Of a stretch of 64,000 bases of DNA, positions 7,442 through 18,700 are shown piece by piece (position 1 is the stretch's first letter; every line of letters starts with the position of its first letter). The stretch spans positions 62,001 through 126,000 of the forward strand of contig JADJPR010000023.1 in the NCBI GenBank assembly GCA_016713135.1, read 5' to 3'. The notes beneath the pieces were generated by a model that saw nothing but the letters and a program-made list of their open reading frames with translations, was not told the origin of the DNA and made no database searches. The position numbers were made by a program, and so were the translations under genes. The DNA comes from Rhodanobacteraceae bacterium. Its GTDB lineage: Bacteria; Pseudomonadota; Gammaproteobacteria; Xanthomonadales; SZUA-5.

Positions 7442-7917
7442 GCGGGGGCGTCGGTGCGGGTGAGGGGCGGATCATACGTGCCGGGGGCGATGGGGGCACG
7501 AGGGTTGGGTTGCTGGCGCGTGTCGTGGGCCCGTGCCGGCTTCGTCTTCGCGACTTCGTCTCCAAGATCGAGAGCGTTTCGGCCTGGCGGCCGAGTAACT
7601 TTTCTTTGAGTGGCCAAAGAAAAGTCACCAAAAGAAAGGCCACCCCGCGTCCGCGCTTGCCGCGCGTCGTGCGCGGCAAGTTCCCTGCGGTGCTCGCGAA
7701 GCGCAGGCCGCTGCGCAACTCGCACGTCCATGTGCTCGGACATGCTCGCTTTCCCCTGCGCTTCGCTCCGCTCCTCGGCGCTCCCGAGGGGCCCCATTTT
7801 CCTTCGACCCGGCTTCCTGCCTGGAGTTTGCTGCATCGCGGGTCAATCGGCTTCGAGTGGTGTCCTGAGGCCCCACAGCCCAAGCGGATATGCGGTCTCA
7901 GTTTTTCAGCCGCGCTT
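7442..7917. repeat. intergenic repeat element with two perfect hairpins
   Basis: This 476-base gap holds no convincing gene. From about 7585 to 7870 it carries a sequence I recognise as a dispersed Xanthomonadales repeat. An 11-bp perfect stem ACTTTTCTTTG (7598-7608) pairs with CAAAGAAAAGT (7615-7625) around AGTGGC. Then come AAAAGAAAGGCCACCCC and a second perfect 10-bp stem, CTTGCCGCGC (7656-7665) with GCGCGGCAAG (7671-7680). Frames through it are open on both strands but lack protein character. It sits between the ExoD gene start and the tesA stop, so it could end tesA transcription. Confidence 0.7.
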
Positions 7918-8524
7918 TCAAGGCAACACCGGCTCCAACCACGCGAGCACCCGGTCGCGGATCTTCGGTTGCACTTCTGCCGTCGGGTGCACCTGGTCTT
8001 CCTGGAAGTTGGACAGATCGTGCGCGATGCCGTCGAGCAGGAAGGGCAGCAGCGGCAGGTCGTGTTCGGCGGCGAGGTCGCTGTAGACCTTGCGCATGCG
8101 GCTGCGGTAGGCCTCGCCGTAGTTCGTCGGCAGTTCGATGCCGATCAGGGCGACCTTCGCGCCGGCGTCACGCGACAACTCGATCATGCGCTTCAGGTTC
8201 TCGCGCAGGGCGGGAAGCTGCAGGCCGCGCAGGCCGTCGTTGGCGCCGAGTTCGATGATGACCAACGCCGGTTTGTGCTCGGCGAGCGCCGCCGGCAGTC
8301 GGGTCAAGCCGCCAGCGCTGGTTTCGCCGCTGATGCTGGCGTTGATCACGCGGTAGCGGCCGGGGTGACTTTCGGCCAACTTGTCATCCAGCAGTTGCAC
8401 CCAACCTTGCTCGATGGGCATGTTGTGTGCAGCACTCAGGCTGTCGCCAAGCACCAGCAGGGTCGCGGGCGCAGCCGCCAGCGGCGGGCACGCCAGACAC
8501 AGGAACAGGAGCAGGAATCGCCAC

Positions 8525-8526
<2 letters not shown>
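7918..8526 (-). CDS. tesA: SGNH/GDSL hydrolase, acyl-CoA thioesterase I / arylesterase type
   Basis: Periplasmic multifunctional esterase, thioesterase and lysophospholipase of 202 residues. The signal peptide is FLLLFLCLACPPLAAA. Block I is LVLGDSLSA (nucleophile Ser in GDSL, residues 27-30), block III is ELGANDG, and the catalytic Asp/His motif is DQVHPTAE near the C-terminus. The start at ATG 8526 is fixed by the signal peptide. The CATG at 8524-8527 serves as the start codon for both tesA and the divergent ybbA. The tesA-ybbA-ybbP arrangement is the same as in E. coli. Confidence 0.93.
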
Positions 8527-9201
<675 letters not shown>

Positions 9202-9205
<4 letters not shown>

Positions 9206-11679
9206 AGATCCTTCAAGTGTTGTGGCGCCATGCGCAGCGCGAATGGCGCGCCTCCGAGCTGAAGCCGGTCCTGGCAGCCCTGCTGGTCGCCGTCGCGGCG
9301 GCCACTGGCGTGCTGGCCTTCAGCGAACGCATCGAGCGCGCCCTGGCGCAGCGCAGCGGCGAGCTGATCGGCGGCGATGCGGTCATCGCCTCGCGCCAAC
9401 CCTTGCCACAGGCGCTGGTCGATCAGGCCAGGGCCGCGGGACTCAAGACCAGCGCGGTAATCTCCTTCCCTACCGTGCTGTTCGCCGGCGAAGCCAGCGT
9501 GCTGGTGGAGATCAAGGCCGTTGGTGCCGACTATCCGCTGCGCGGCAAGCTGATGGTGGACGACGGCGGCGAACTGCCCCCGCAGCCCGCCAGCGCCCCG
9601 GGCGCCGGCAACCTGTACCTGGATGCGCGGGCGCTGCAGGCGCTGGACCTCGCGGTGGGCGCCGACGTGGAGATCGGCAACGCGAAGCTGCGCGTCGCCG
9701 GCGTCCTGGTCGAGGACCCGGAGGGCGCCGGCAGTTTCCTGACACTGGCGCCGCGTGCACTGGTGCGCGACGCCGATGTCGCCGAACTGGGCCTGCTCGG
9801 CCCGGCCAGCCGCGCCTTCCACCGCGTGCTGCTGGCCGGCCCGATCGAGGCAGTCGAACGCTACGCCGAACGCATCAAACCGCAACTCAAGGGCCAGCGG
9901 CTGACGCTCGCGCGCGACGCCGAGCAGCAGCTGGCGAACGTGGCGCGGCAGACACGCGCCTTCTTCGGCCTGGCCGCACTCGCGGTGTTGTGGCTCGCGG
10001 CGCTGGCAATCGCGCTGACCGCGCGCCGCTACACCGAGGCGCGCCGCGAGGTGGTGGCGCAGCTGCGCTGCTTCGGATTGTCGCGCCGGCGCATCCTGCT
10101 GCAGCTGGGGGCCACGCTCGGCATCTACGGCCTGCCGGCGATCGCGCTCGGCATCCTCGCCGGCTACGGCCTGCAGTCGCTGATTGCGCTCGGTGTCGGC
10201 GCGCTGTTCACCGAGACCCTGCCAGCGCCAGGTGTGAAGCCCGCGCTGCTCGGCGCGCTGGTCGGCGTGCTCGCCTACCTGAGCTTCACCCTGCCCGCGC
10301 TGTCGCGCCTGGCCGGCACGGCCCCTTCCAGCCTGCTGCGCCAGGTCGAAGATCGCCTGGGCTGGCGCGAGTGGGTGGCCTATCCGCTGGCGCTCGGCGT
10401 GCTCGCCTTTGCGGTTTTCCTGCTTACCGGCGAAGGCCAGATCGGCCTGATCGCGATGGCCGGCATGAGCGCGCTTGCAGGCGCCTTGGCGGGCGTGCTC
10501 TGGTTGCTGCTGCGGCTGGTGCGGCGACACCTGCCGGGGCGCAGCTTCGTGGTGCGCCAGGCCCTGCGGCAGTTCGCTTCGCGTCCGGGCACGACGCTGC
10601 TGTCCTCGGTGTCGCTGGCGCTTGCGCTGGCGGCGGTGTTGTTGCTGGGTGTGGTCTCCGGCGACCTGGTCAGCCAGTGGCGGCGCGGCCTGGGCGTCGA
10701 TACGCCGAACCGCTTCCTGCTGAACATCCAGCCGGAGCAGGTCGAACCTCTGCGCGCCGAACTCGAAGGCATCGGCGTGCCGGCGCCCGAGTTCTTCCCG
10801 TTCGCGGTCGGTCGGCTGGTGGCGGTCAACGGCGAGCCGGCAACCGCCGACCGCTTCCCGGATCCGCGGGCCGAACGCTTCCTCGACGGCAATCTCAACC
10901 TGTCCTGGAGCGAGCGCCTGCCGGAGGCCAATCAGATCGTCGCCGGCCAGTGGTGGGGTGAAGGGGATGAGGTGTCGATCGCCGAGAGCTGGGCGCAGAC
11001 TTTTGGCCTGATCGTTGGCGACCGCGTGACCATCCGCGTCGGCGAGCGCGACATCGAAGCGCGCATCAGCAGCGTCCGCAAGGTCGACTGGGACTCGTTC
11101 CGGGTCAACTTCTTCCTGCTGTACAAGCCGCAGACAGTCGCCGGCCTGGAGAGTACCTGGGTGACCAGCGTGCGCACCGATGCAGCCCAGGGGCACCAGC
11201 TTGGGCCGCTGCTGCGGCAATACCCGAACGTGACGCTGATCGATGTCGAAGCCCTGCTGACGCGCATCCTCGGCGTGGTCGATGCAGTCATCCGCAGCCT
11301 GGCCACGATCTTCTGGTGTGCCCTGGCGGCCGCCTCCTGCGTGCTGCTCGCTGCGCTCTCGGTCAGCGCCGGTGTGCGCCGCTTCGAGAGCGCGCTGTGG
11401 CGCAGCCTTGGGGCCTCGCAGCAGACCTTGAGACGCACTTTGTGGCTCGAATTGGGCGCGGTCGGTGCTCTGGGCGGCGGCTTTGGCGGCCTGGCTGCGC
11501 TGGTCACCGGCTGGGCGCTCGCCGAACGGGTGTTCCGCATCGGCTACAGCGCGCCCTGGTGGCTGGTCGTGGCCGGCGCGGCGCTCGGCGCGCTGCTGTC
11601 GCTGATTGCCGGCTGGGTCGTGCTGCGTGGCGTGAACGCAGTTCCACCGGCGACCACGCTGCGCGCCGGATCGGCCTGA
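9202..11679 (+). CDS. ybbP: ABC transporter permease YbbP (FtsX-like)
   Basis: An 825-residue inner-membrane protein. It has an N-terminal transmembrane helix (residues 20-40), a large periplasmic domain and a first FtsX-type helix bundle (about 255-380). A second cluster lies around 395-500, and a C-terminal FtsX domain around 700-815 ends with LIAGWVVLRGVNAVPP. Blocks such as GVLAFSERIERAL and TARRYTEARREVVAQLRCFG fit the YbbP family. It forms an operon with ybbA, overlapping by four bases. It probably acts as a mechanotransmission-type or lipid-related exporter, but the substrate is unknown. Confidence 0.9.
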
Positions 11680-11699
11680 CCGGCGGAGACTCAGGGTAA

Positions 11700-11720
11700 C
11701 CGGGGCCACAGCGGCCCCGG
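11700..11720 (+). terminator. hairpin downstream of ybbP
   Basis: CCGGGGCC (11700-11707) and GGCCCCGG (11713-11720) form a perfect 8-bp GC stem around ACAGC, 20 bases past the ybbP stop. It lacks a T-tract but is well placed to end the ybbAP transcript. Confidence 0.5.
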
Positions 11721-11806
11721 CCGAGCCCCAGTTCACATCTTGACGCTCGCCGGCTTGTACCGCCCTGCGGGTGGGCTTATGGTGTCTCCCAGGCATGGAG
11801 GGCAGC

Positions 11807-12136
11807 ATGGTTCAGGGCTACGAAAAACGCCGGCATCCGCGCACCGAGATCAGCGCCGTGGCGATCCTCGTCGCGACCGCCCGCGGCGGCTTCCTGACCA
11901 ACGCACTCGACATCTCCGGCGGCGGCGCACGCGTCGCGCGGCCATTGGCCTGGAAAGACCCCGCGCAGCCACCCTTCCGACTGTTCTTCATCTTCGACCA
12001 GGACACCGTGGTCGATGTCCGCGCCACCCTCGTCCGTGCCGGCGACGACCACCTCGCCTTCCAGTTCGAATCCGGCCAGCCCGATGAGATCGACCAGTTG
12101 CTCTACGAGACCCGCTTCATCGCGCAGGCGGTCTGA
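11807..12136 (+). CDS. PilZ domain protein (c-di-GMP receptor)
   Basis: A single-domain PilZ protein of 109 residues. Both c-di-GMP binding signatures are present: RxxxR as RRHPR near residue 8, and [D/N]xSxxG as DISGGG near residue 43, followed by the barrel strands FIFDQDTVVDVRATLVRAG and HLAFQFES. ATG 11807 has GGAGGG four bases upstream; ATG 11795 in the same frame is the alternative. It lies next to, but on the opposite strand from, a GGDEF-EAL gene, so a local c-di-GMP circuit is plausible. Its target (for example pili, motility or polysaccharide) cannot be told from sequence. Confidence 0.88.
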   Translation: MVQGYEKRRHPRTEISAVAILVATARGGFLTNALDISGGGARVARPLAWKDPAQPPFRLFFIFDQDTVVDVRATLVRAGDDHLAFQFESGQPDEIDQLLYETRFIAQAV

Positions 12137-12149
12137 GGCAGAAGCGGTG

Positions 12150-12267
12150 AGTGGTGCGCGCGGCTGCGCCGCGCTCAGCAGTGAGTGGTGAGTAGCGAAG
12201 GCACGGGATCCCGGATGGCCGCTTTTGCCACTCACCACTCACCACTCACCACTCACTACTCACTGCT
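12150..12267. repeat. simple-word inverted repeat (TGAGTGG / ACTCACC)
   Basis: The left arm contains TGAGTGGTG units and CAGCAGTGAGTGGTGAGTAG (12176-12195). The right arm is a tandem run of CACTCAC units (about 12230-12256) ending ACTCACTGCTG. CAGCAGTGAGT pairs perfectly with ACTCACTGCTG. The stop codon of the DUF486 gene (12260-12262) lies inside the right arm. It lies between convergent genes and could act as a two-way terminator. Confidence 0.7.
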
Positions 12268-12619
12268 GTCCGGGCAGGAACATGAAGTACGCCGCCAGCG
12301 CGATCAGGGCGAAGGCAAGGAAGTGGTTCCAGCGCAGGCTCTCGCCGAGGTAAGTCACCGAGAACACGCAGAACACGCAGAGGGTGATGATTTCCTGGAT
12401 GGTCTTGAGCTGCGCCGCGCTGTAATGGCCGTGGCCGATGCGGTTGGCCGGGACCTGCAGGATGTACTCCGGCAGCGCGATCAGCCAGCTGACCATGATT
12501 GCGGTGACCAGCGTGGTGGTCTTGAACTTCAGGTGCCCGTACCAGGCGAAGGTCATGAACACATTGGAACCGAGCAGCAACAGGATCGGCAGCCAGGCGG
12601 CGGTCGGCCAGCTGCTCAT
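12260..12619 (-). CDS. DUF486 (DMT-type) small membrane protein
   Basis: A 119-residue protein of the DUF486/COG3169 family with four predicted transmembrane helices. Recognisable blocks are SNVFMTFAWYGHLKF, SWLIALPEYILQVPANRIG and the Gln-rich loop AAQLKTIQEIITL. The last helix ends at FMFLPGQQ. It belongs to the drug/metabolite transporter-like fold, but no substrate is known. ATG 12619 overlaps the stop of the GGDEF-EAL gene by ATGA, making it the third gene of the operon. Its stop codon is embedded in the simple-word repeat. Confidence 0.88.
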   Translation of the reverse strand: MSSWPTAAWLPILLLLGSNVFMTFAWYGHLKFKTTTLVTAIMVSWLIALPEYILQVPANRIGHGHYSAAQLKTIQEIITLCVFCVFSVTYLGESLRWNHFLAFALIALAAYFMFLPGQQ

Positions 12620-14754
12620 GTCGCGCTCGCCTCGCTGCTGAGGTGCACTCGCGCGGGGCGCCGGACCAGTTCTTCCGGACTGACCGCGGCGCTCATCCAG
12701 AAGCCCTGCGCCAGATCGCACCCACGGGCGCGCAGCAGCGCGAACTGGGCCTCTGCCTCGACGCCTTCGGCGATCACCTGCATGCCCAGCGAATGCGCCA
12801 TCGCGATGATTGCGCTGGCAAGCGCCAGGTCTTCTGGATCGCTGAGGATCTCGGTGATGAAGCTGCGATCGATCTTGACGCCGTCGACGCGCGCGCGGCG
12901 GAGGTGACTCAAACCCGAGAATCCGGTGCCGAAATCGTCCAGCCAGACGCGTACGCCGGTGGCGCGCAACTGGCCGAGCGCGGCGAAAGCCAGTTGCTCG
13001 TCGTGCAACAGGCTGGACTCGGTCAGCTCCAGGTGCAGCAGCCCCGGTGCCAGCCGCCTGCGTGCGAGGGTCGCGCTCACGCGCTGGCCCAGATCGTGCC
13101 GCTGCAACTGACGTCCGGACAGGTTCACCGCCACCGACATGCCCGGAAGCATGGACTGCCATGCCTGGCAGTCGGCGCAGGCGCGATCGAGCACCCACTC
13201 GCCCAGCGCATCGATCAGGCCGCAGGACTCGGCGATCGGCACGAAGATCGAAGGTGGCACATTGCCCCGTCGCGGGTGATTCCAGCGCAGCAGGGCCTCG
13301 GCACCGACCAGCATGCCGTTGGCGAGGTCATGGATGGGCTGATACGCAACCGCCAGTTCACCCGCTTCGAGCGCTTCGCGCAGATCGTGCTCCAGGCCAA
13401 GACGTTCTTCCGCCACCTCGGTCAGGTGGCCGGCGAAGAAGCGGTAGCAGCTCTTGCCCTGCTGCTTGGCCTGGTACATCGCCAGATCGCCATGTTTCAG
13501 CAGCAGTTTGGAGCTGTGTGCATCGTCCGGGAACACGGTGATGCCGATGCTCGCTCCGACCAGGATCGAATGCCCGCCAACGACGAAGGGCCGCTTCAAT
13601 TGCTCCAGCAGGCTGCGCGCAGCCTGCTGGCCTGCCGCGCGGGCATCGACACCGGGCACCAGGGCGACGAACTCGTCGCCCCCGAGTCGCGCAAGGACCG
13701 GCGCGGCCTGCCCGTTCGAGCCGATGAGTGCCTGCTTGAGGCGCCCGGCGAACTCGATCAGCACATCGTCGCCCGCATCGTGCCCCAGGGTATCGTTGAT
13801 CCGCTTGAAATCGTCGAGGTCGACGAACAGCAAGGCGATGCCCTGCCCTTCGCTGCGCCTTTCGATGATCGACTCGTCGAGCAGTTCGCGGAACATGAGC
13901 CGGTTCGGCAACCCGGTCAGGCTGTCGTGATAAGCCAGCTTGCGGATGTCGTGATGATGGCGACGCACCGAGTCGCTCATCCGCGAAAAGGCGCGGATCA
14001 GCTCGCCGAGCTCATCCCGGCGGGCGCTTTCCGGGTGTGCCTCGAATTGCCCGCGTTCGATCGCGCGCGCGCTCACCGCCAGCTCGCGGATCGGCCGCAC
14101 GAGCCCACGCGCGACCAGCCAGCCGGACAATGCCACCCAGGTCAGCAGGATCAGCACGCAGATCGCAATGACATGGGCCGGACCGGCGAAGGCCTGGCGC
14201 AGGCGCTCGCGCGCGCTGGAGGCCTCGCGAGCCAGCGAATGCTCGGTGCGTGCCAGCGACAGCCCCACGCGGACGCCGCCCAGGCGCAAGTCGCCGATGG
14301 CGATCGGTGCGCTCGCGTCGACGCCGACGCTGGCCCATTGCACCTGCGGCTCGCCGGCTGCAATCGCCGCCGCCGCCAGGGGATCGTCCATCACCTGGCC
14401 GAAACGCGGAATGTCGCGGGTGCCGTCATGCAGCAGGCGGCCCTGGCCATCGTAGACCAGGACATAATCGACATCCGGCTGGTCCAGCGCCGAGCGCACC
14501 ACCTCGCGCACGGTCATCAGATCGGTGTAATAGACCGGATTGGTCAGTGCATCGGCGAGAAAGCTGGCGAGTTGTACGCCGCGCTCGGAGAGCGCCTTGC
14601 GGCCCTGATCGCGCATCGCGCTCTCACCCTGCCGCAGCACATCGCCCATCGCGCGCGAGCTGCTGTTCCAGGCGAAGCCGAGCACCACGATCCACAGGAG
14701 CGTGGTCGCCAGCAGGCTGAGCACGAACTTTCCGCGCAGGCCGAGCGTCATCAT
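12616..14754 (-). CDS. membrane GGDEF-EAL c-di-GMP enzyme with HAMP domain
   Basis: A 712-residue inner-membrane protein. TM1 is at about 10-30, a periplasmic sensor region at 31-190 (CACHE/PAS-like by position), TM2 at about 192-215, HAMP at 216-268, GGDEF at 275-440 and EAL at 450-705. The cyclase motif GGDEF (358-362) is intact; no RxxD inhibitory site precedes it. The EAL motif EALLRW (from 486) and the metal/catalytic blocks LTESS, DDFGTGFSGL, VKIDRSF and AEGVE are present. Both activities are therefore possible. Its start overlaps the stop of the PhnD-like gene, suggesting that the binding protein supplies its signal. ATG 14751 is an equally good start. Confidence 0.92.
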   Translation of the reverse strand: MMTLGLRGKFVLSLLATTLLWIVVLGFAWNSSSRAMGDVLRQGESAMRDQGRKALSERGVQLASFLADALTNPVYYTDLMTVREVVRSALDQPDVDYVLVYDGQGRLLHDGTRDIPRFGQVMDDPLAAAAIAAGEPQVQWASVGVDASAPIAIGDLRLGGVRVGLSLARTEHSLAREASSARERLRQAFAGPAHVIAICVLILLTWVALSGWLVARGLVRPIRELAVSARAIERGQFEAHPESARRDELGELIRAFSRMSDSVRRHHHDIRKLAYHDSLTGLPNRLMFRELLDESIIERRSEGQGIALLFVDLDDFKRINDTLGHDAGDDVLIEFAGRLKQALIGSNGQAAPVLARLGGDEFVALVPGVDARAAGQQAARSLLEQLKRPFVVGGHSILVGASIGITVFPDDAHSSKLLLKHGDLAMYQAKQQGKSCYRFFAGHLTEVAEERLGLEHDLREALEAGELAVAYQPIHDLANGMLVGAEALLRWNHPRRGNVPPSIFVPIAESCGLIDALGEWVLDRACADCQAWQSMLPGMSVAVNLSGRQLQRHDLGQRVSATLARRRLAPGLLHLELTESSLLHDEQLAFAALGQLRATGVRVWLDDFGTGFSGLSHLRRARVDGVKIDRSFITEILSDPEDLALASAIIAMAHSLGMQVIAEGVEAEAQFALLRARGCDLAQGFWMSAAVSPEELVRRPARVHLSSEASAT

Positions 14755-15677
14755 TCGATCTCCGCACGCACCCGACGCACGCCGTCGCGCAGGTTCTCGA
14801 GCGCTGCCCAGGTGAGCTGGTCGACCTCGTCGAAACGCTCGGTGCGCAGGTAAGCATCCAGCGCCGGTCGCGCGGCAGGGTCGTCGTGCGCCGCCAGCAG
14901 GATCTCGCGCAGGCGCTGCTCGATGGCCGGGTCGAGGCCCGCGCGCACCAGCTCCAGGGCACGCGGAAACTCCCGGCTCTGGTGGAACACCACAAGTTCG
15001 GAGGCGATCGCCGGCGATGCCTGCTGCAGTTCCTCCCAGTCCTGGTTGCTGAAAGCCGCGGCATCCACCAGGCCCTTCTGTACCCAGGTCACCAGGTTGC
15101 TCTCGGAACGGGCAAACACGTAGCCGACGAACTCCGGCGGCGGCTTGTCCAGCGGTGAGGCCTGGATCGCCAGCGGAATGCCGTGATTGAGCAGGATCGC
15201 CGCCGGCACCAGGTAGGCAGTGGTCGACATCGGATGCTGCAGCCCGAGCGCCCTGCCCTGCAGGTCCTCGATGCCATGGATGCCGCTGTCCTTGCGGGCG
15301 AAGAATACCGAGCGGTAGTCGAACAGGCCGCCACGCCGGGAGCGCAGGAAGATCCGGGCGTTGGCGCGCTCGGCGAAACCCAGCGCGGCACCGGACGTCT
15401 CGGTGATCCAGTCGACCTTGCCCTGGCGCAGGTAGCTGACCATCTGCTGCGCGTCGCGCGCCATCAGCACGCGGCCGTCGCGGATGCCGAGGTCGGCCAT
15501 CTTCGGAACCACATAATCCAACAGCGGCTTCAGGCGTTCATAGTGCGCCTTGGGATCGTCGCTGACCCGTCCGAGAACCAGGGTGGACTGGCCGGCCTGC
15601 GCCAGCACGGGCAGCCAGCACCACAGCGCCAGCACGGACAGGGACAGGATTCGATCAACCGAGCACGGGCGGCTCAT
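14751..15677 (-). CDS. PhnD-like periplasmic substrate-binding protein
   Basis: A 308-residue exported protein of the phosphate/phosphonate-binding (PhnD, type 2 periplasmic) fold. A signal peptide, ILSLSVLALWCWLPVLAQA, follows MSRPCSVDR. Family blocks include LVLGRVSDDPKAHYERLKPL, QGKVDWITETSGAAL, RSVFFARKDSGI and VAAAFSNQDW-like DAAAFSNQDW. No ABC permease or ATPase gene accompanies it. Instead it overlaps a membrane GGDEF-EAL gene, an arrangement seen in other bacteria where the binding protein is thought to act as a sensor. ATG 15677 gives the cleanest leader; upstream in-frame sequence is not protein-like. The ligand is unknown. Confidence 0.88.
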   Translation of the reverse strand: MSRPCSVDRILSLSVLALWCWLPVLAQAGQSTLVLGRVSDDPKAHYERLKPLLDYVVPKMADLGIRDGRVLMARDAQQMVSYLRQGKVDWITETSGAALGFAERANARIFLRSRRGGLFDYRSVFFARKDSGIHGIEDLQGRALGLQHPMSTTAYLVPAAILLNHGIPLAIQASPLDKPPPEFVGYVFARSESNLVTWVQKGLVDAAAFSNQDWEELQQASPAIASELVVFHQSREFPRALELVRAGLDPAIEQRLREILLAAHDDPAARPALDAYLRTERFDEVDQLTWAALENLRDGVRRVRAEIE

Positions 15678-15731
15678 CGGGACGGAGCGGCGGAATCGGA
15701 GGATCGAGTATAGGCGGCGCAATCAGCAAAA

Positions 15732-15760
15732 GGCGGCGCCCGCGCGCTGCGGGCGCCGCC
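15732..15760 (-). terminator. Rho-independent terminator of the Asp-box protein gene
   Basis: GGCGGCGCCCG (15732-15742) pairs perfectly over 11 bp with CGGGCGCCGCC (15750-15760). On the minus strand it is followed by TTTTGCTGATT. It is 9 bases past the stop at 15769. This is the best intrinsic terminator in the window. Confidence 0.8.
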
Positions 15761-15768
15761 TCGGTTCC

Positions 15769-18700
15769 TCAGTACATCCGCAGGTTGGAAAGCGGATGAC
15801 GGTAGTACTTCTTCGGCGCCGAGAACCCACCCGCATTGCCGTCGGAACTGCGCGCATCGGCGGCTGCCGGCATGGGCCCCTTCGGCGGCCATGCCAGCTC
15901 CGGCAACTTGCGCTGCTGCAACTGCTGGTTGATCTTCGGCAGCGACTTCTGGCTCAGCTGGTCGAAGCTGGCGGTGACGCGGCCCAATTCCCCTTCGAGT
16001 ACAGCGATGCGCTTGATCAGTGTTTCGGCCGGCTTGCCGTCGTAGCCCAGGATCGCGCTGTAGAGCATGTCGGTGTGCTCGCGCAGGCGCTCCTCGCCGG
16101 TGATCGCACCGCCCTCGGTGGTGGCGACGATTTCCTTGCGGATCGCTTCGGCATCTTCGACAAAGGTCTGCAGCCCGCTGCGCAGCTTGTCCGTTTCCGG
16201 CAGCTGGCCGGCGATTCCGCCCGCCATCTGCTGCAGGAAGCCGATGCGGTCGGTCAGCGCGGTCATCCGGCCGAACAGCGCGTGCACACGCATCGCGGCA
16301 TCGAACTGCTGCTGGCGGTCGGCAACGGTGTAATCGGCGCGGCTGTCCAGGCCCACCTCGATCCGTGTCTCGTAGACCTGCTTGTTCTTGGTCAGGCGCA
16401 CGGTGTACGTGCCTGGCATCACGCGCGGACCCTGGGTGCCCGCGAAGGCAATCTGGGCCGCCTTCGGCACGCGCGGCGGCTTGACCCGCATCGACCAGGT
16501 GACCCGGTTGATGCCGCGGCGCTTGCTCGCCGGGATCGTGTCGATCACGGTTCCGCTGCTGTCGAGGATCTCCAGCTTGAGGTCGCCGAACAGGTGGCGG
16601 GTACGCTGGTAGTAGCTGATCACCGCGCCGCCGGGGGCATTCGGACCGACGAACTTGGCATCGCCATCGGACCAGCCGCCGACACCACCGATGCGCTGCT
16701 GCACCGGTCGCGAGGGCAGGAAGGCCGCTTCGGCACTCAGGGTCTGCGTGCCGATGCTGCGCAGCGGGGTCAGGTCGTCGATGATCCAGATGCCGCGGCC
16801 GTGGGTACCGATGACCAGGTCGTGCTCGCGTTCCTGGACTGCGATGTCGCGCACCGCCACGGACGGGAAGTTGCCGCCCTTGAACTCGGCCCAGGTGACA
16901 CCGCCGTCGATGCTGATCCACAGGCCGAACTCGGTGCCGAGGTAGAGCACGTCCGCGTCCATCGGATCCTGGCGCAGGACGTGCGCATAGCCGCGGATGC
17001 CCTGGCTGGCGGAAGCGATGCGCTGCCAACTGCGGCCGTAATCGCGGGTGACGAATGCGTGCGGCTGCATGTCGCCGAAGGTGTGGCGGTCCACCGTGAT
17101 GTAGGCGGTGCCTTCGTCATGCCGCGAGGCCTCCACCCACGAGATCCACGAACCCTTCGGCACGTCCTTGAGGTTCTTCGCAGTATTGGTCCACGACTTG
17201 CCGCCATCGCGCGTCAGCTGCACATTGCCATCGTCGGTGCCGGCCCAGATCAGGTTGCGGTTCTTCGGCGATTCGCTGATCGCATAGATCACCGTGTGCA
17301 TCTCGGCCGAGGAGTTGTCGACGGTGATGCCGCCGGACTTCTCCTGCTGCTGCTTGGCCGGGTCCTGGGTGGACAGGTCCGGCGAGATACGCTCCCAGGT
17401 CTGGCCCTGGTCGCGGGTGCGGAACAGGAACTGCGAGCCGAGGTAGATCGTGCCCGGATCATTCGGGCTCTGGTGGATCGGCGCATTCCAGTTGTAGCGC
17501 AGCTTGACCTTCGGGTCGTCGGATTTCGGCTGGATGTCGCGCGCCTGCTTGGTGCGGCGGTCGATGCGCGCGATGTTGCCGCCCTGGTACTCGGCGTAGA
17601 CGATGTTGGGGTCGCGCGCATCCGGGATCACCCAGAAGCCGTCGCCGCCGTACAGGTTCTCCCAGCGGGAGTTGCTGACGCCGCCAGGGTAGGAGGACTC
17701 GGCCACCCAGGAACTGTTGTCCTGCAGGCCGCCATACACGCGGTAGGGATCCTGGTTGTCGACGGCGACGTGGTAGAACTGGCTGATCGGCAGGTTCTCG
17801 CCCTTCCACCAGCGTCCGCCGCCATCCTTGCTGTACCAGATGCCGCCGTCGTCGCCCAGGATGAGGTCCTTGGGGTTCGCCGGGTTGATCCAGATGTCGT
17901 GCGAATCCGCATGGGTGGAGCCGGCCGCGTCGGAGAAGCTCTTGCCGCCGTCCTCGCTGACAATCAGGCGCAGGTTCATCTTGAACAGGCGGTCGGCATT
18001 GGTCGGGTCGACCACCAGGTTGGCGAAGTAGAACGGGCGCCAGACCATCATCTGGCTCTTGTCGCGCTGCTCCCAGGTCGCGCCGCCGTCGCCGGAGCGA
18101 TACAGCGCGCTGTCCTTGCCCGCCTCGATGAAGGCGTAGACCACTTTCGCATCGGAGGGCGCGATCTCCACCTCGACGCGCCCCCAGGGCTTGGCCGGCA
18201 GGCCCGGGAAGCGCTTGGCGTCGAGTTCGCTGAAGCTCTGGCCACCGTTCTCGCTGAGGTACAGGCCGCTGCCGCTGAGTGCCTTCTCGCCATCGCCGCC
18301 GGAGCGGAAAGTCCAGCCCTGGCGCCGGAAGTCCCAGGTACCGACCATCAGGCGCTCGGGATTGGTCGGGTCCAGGGTTAGGCCCGAGCAGCCGGTGGAG
18401 AGGTTCGGGCCCTTCAGGATCAGCGACCAGGTCTTGCCGCCGTCCACCGTCTTGTACAGGCCGCGGTCTTTCGAGTCGCTCCACAGCTTGCCCGGCGCGC
18501 AGACGTAGGCCACATCGCCATTCTTCGGGTGCACGATGATCTTGGTGATGCGCTCAGTCTCGGGCAGGCCGAGGTAGCTCCAGCTCTCGCCGCCGTCGGT
18601 GGAGCGGTAGACGCCGTTGCCGATCGACACCGAATTGCGGGTCCAGCTCTCGCCAGTGCCCACCCAGACGTTCTTCGGGTTCTGCGGATCGAGCGCGATC

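Noticed and set aside
7510..7883. Coding genes in the gap between the ExoD-like gene and tesA.
   Set aside because: Frames are open on both strands, but they coincide with a dispersed hairpin repeat and show no consistent protein features.
12616..14754. Degenerate (inactive) GGDEF or EAL domains.
   Set aside because: Both GGDEF and EALLRW motifs and the supporting metal residues are intact; only the optional RxxD site is missing.
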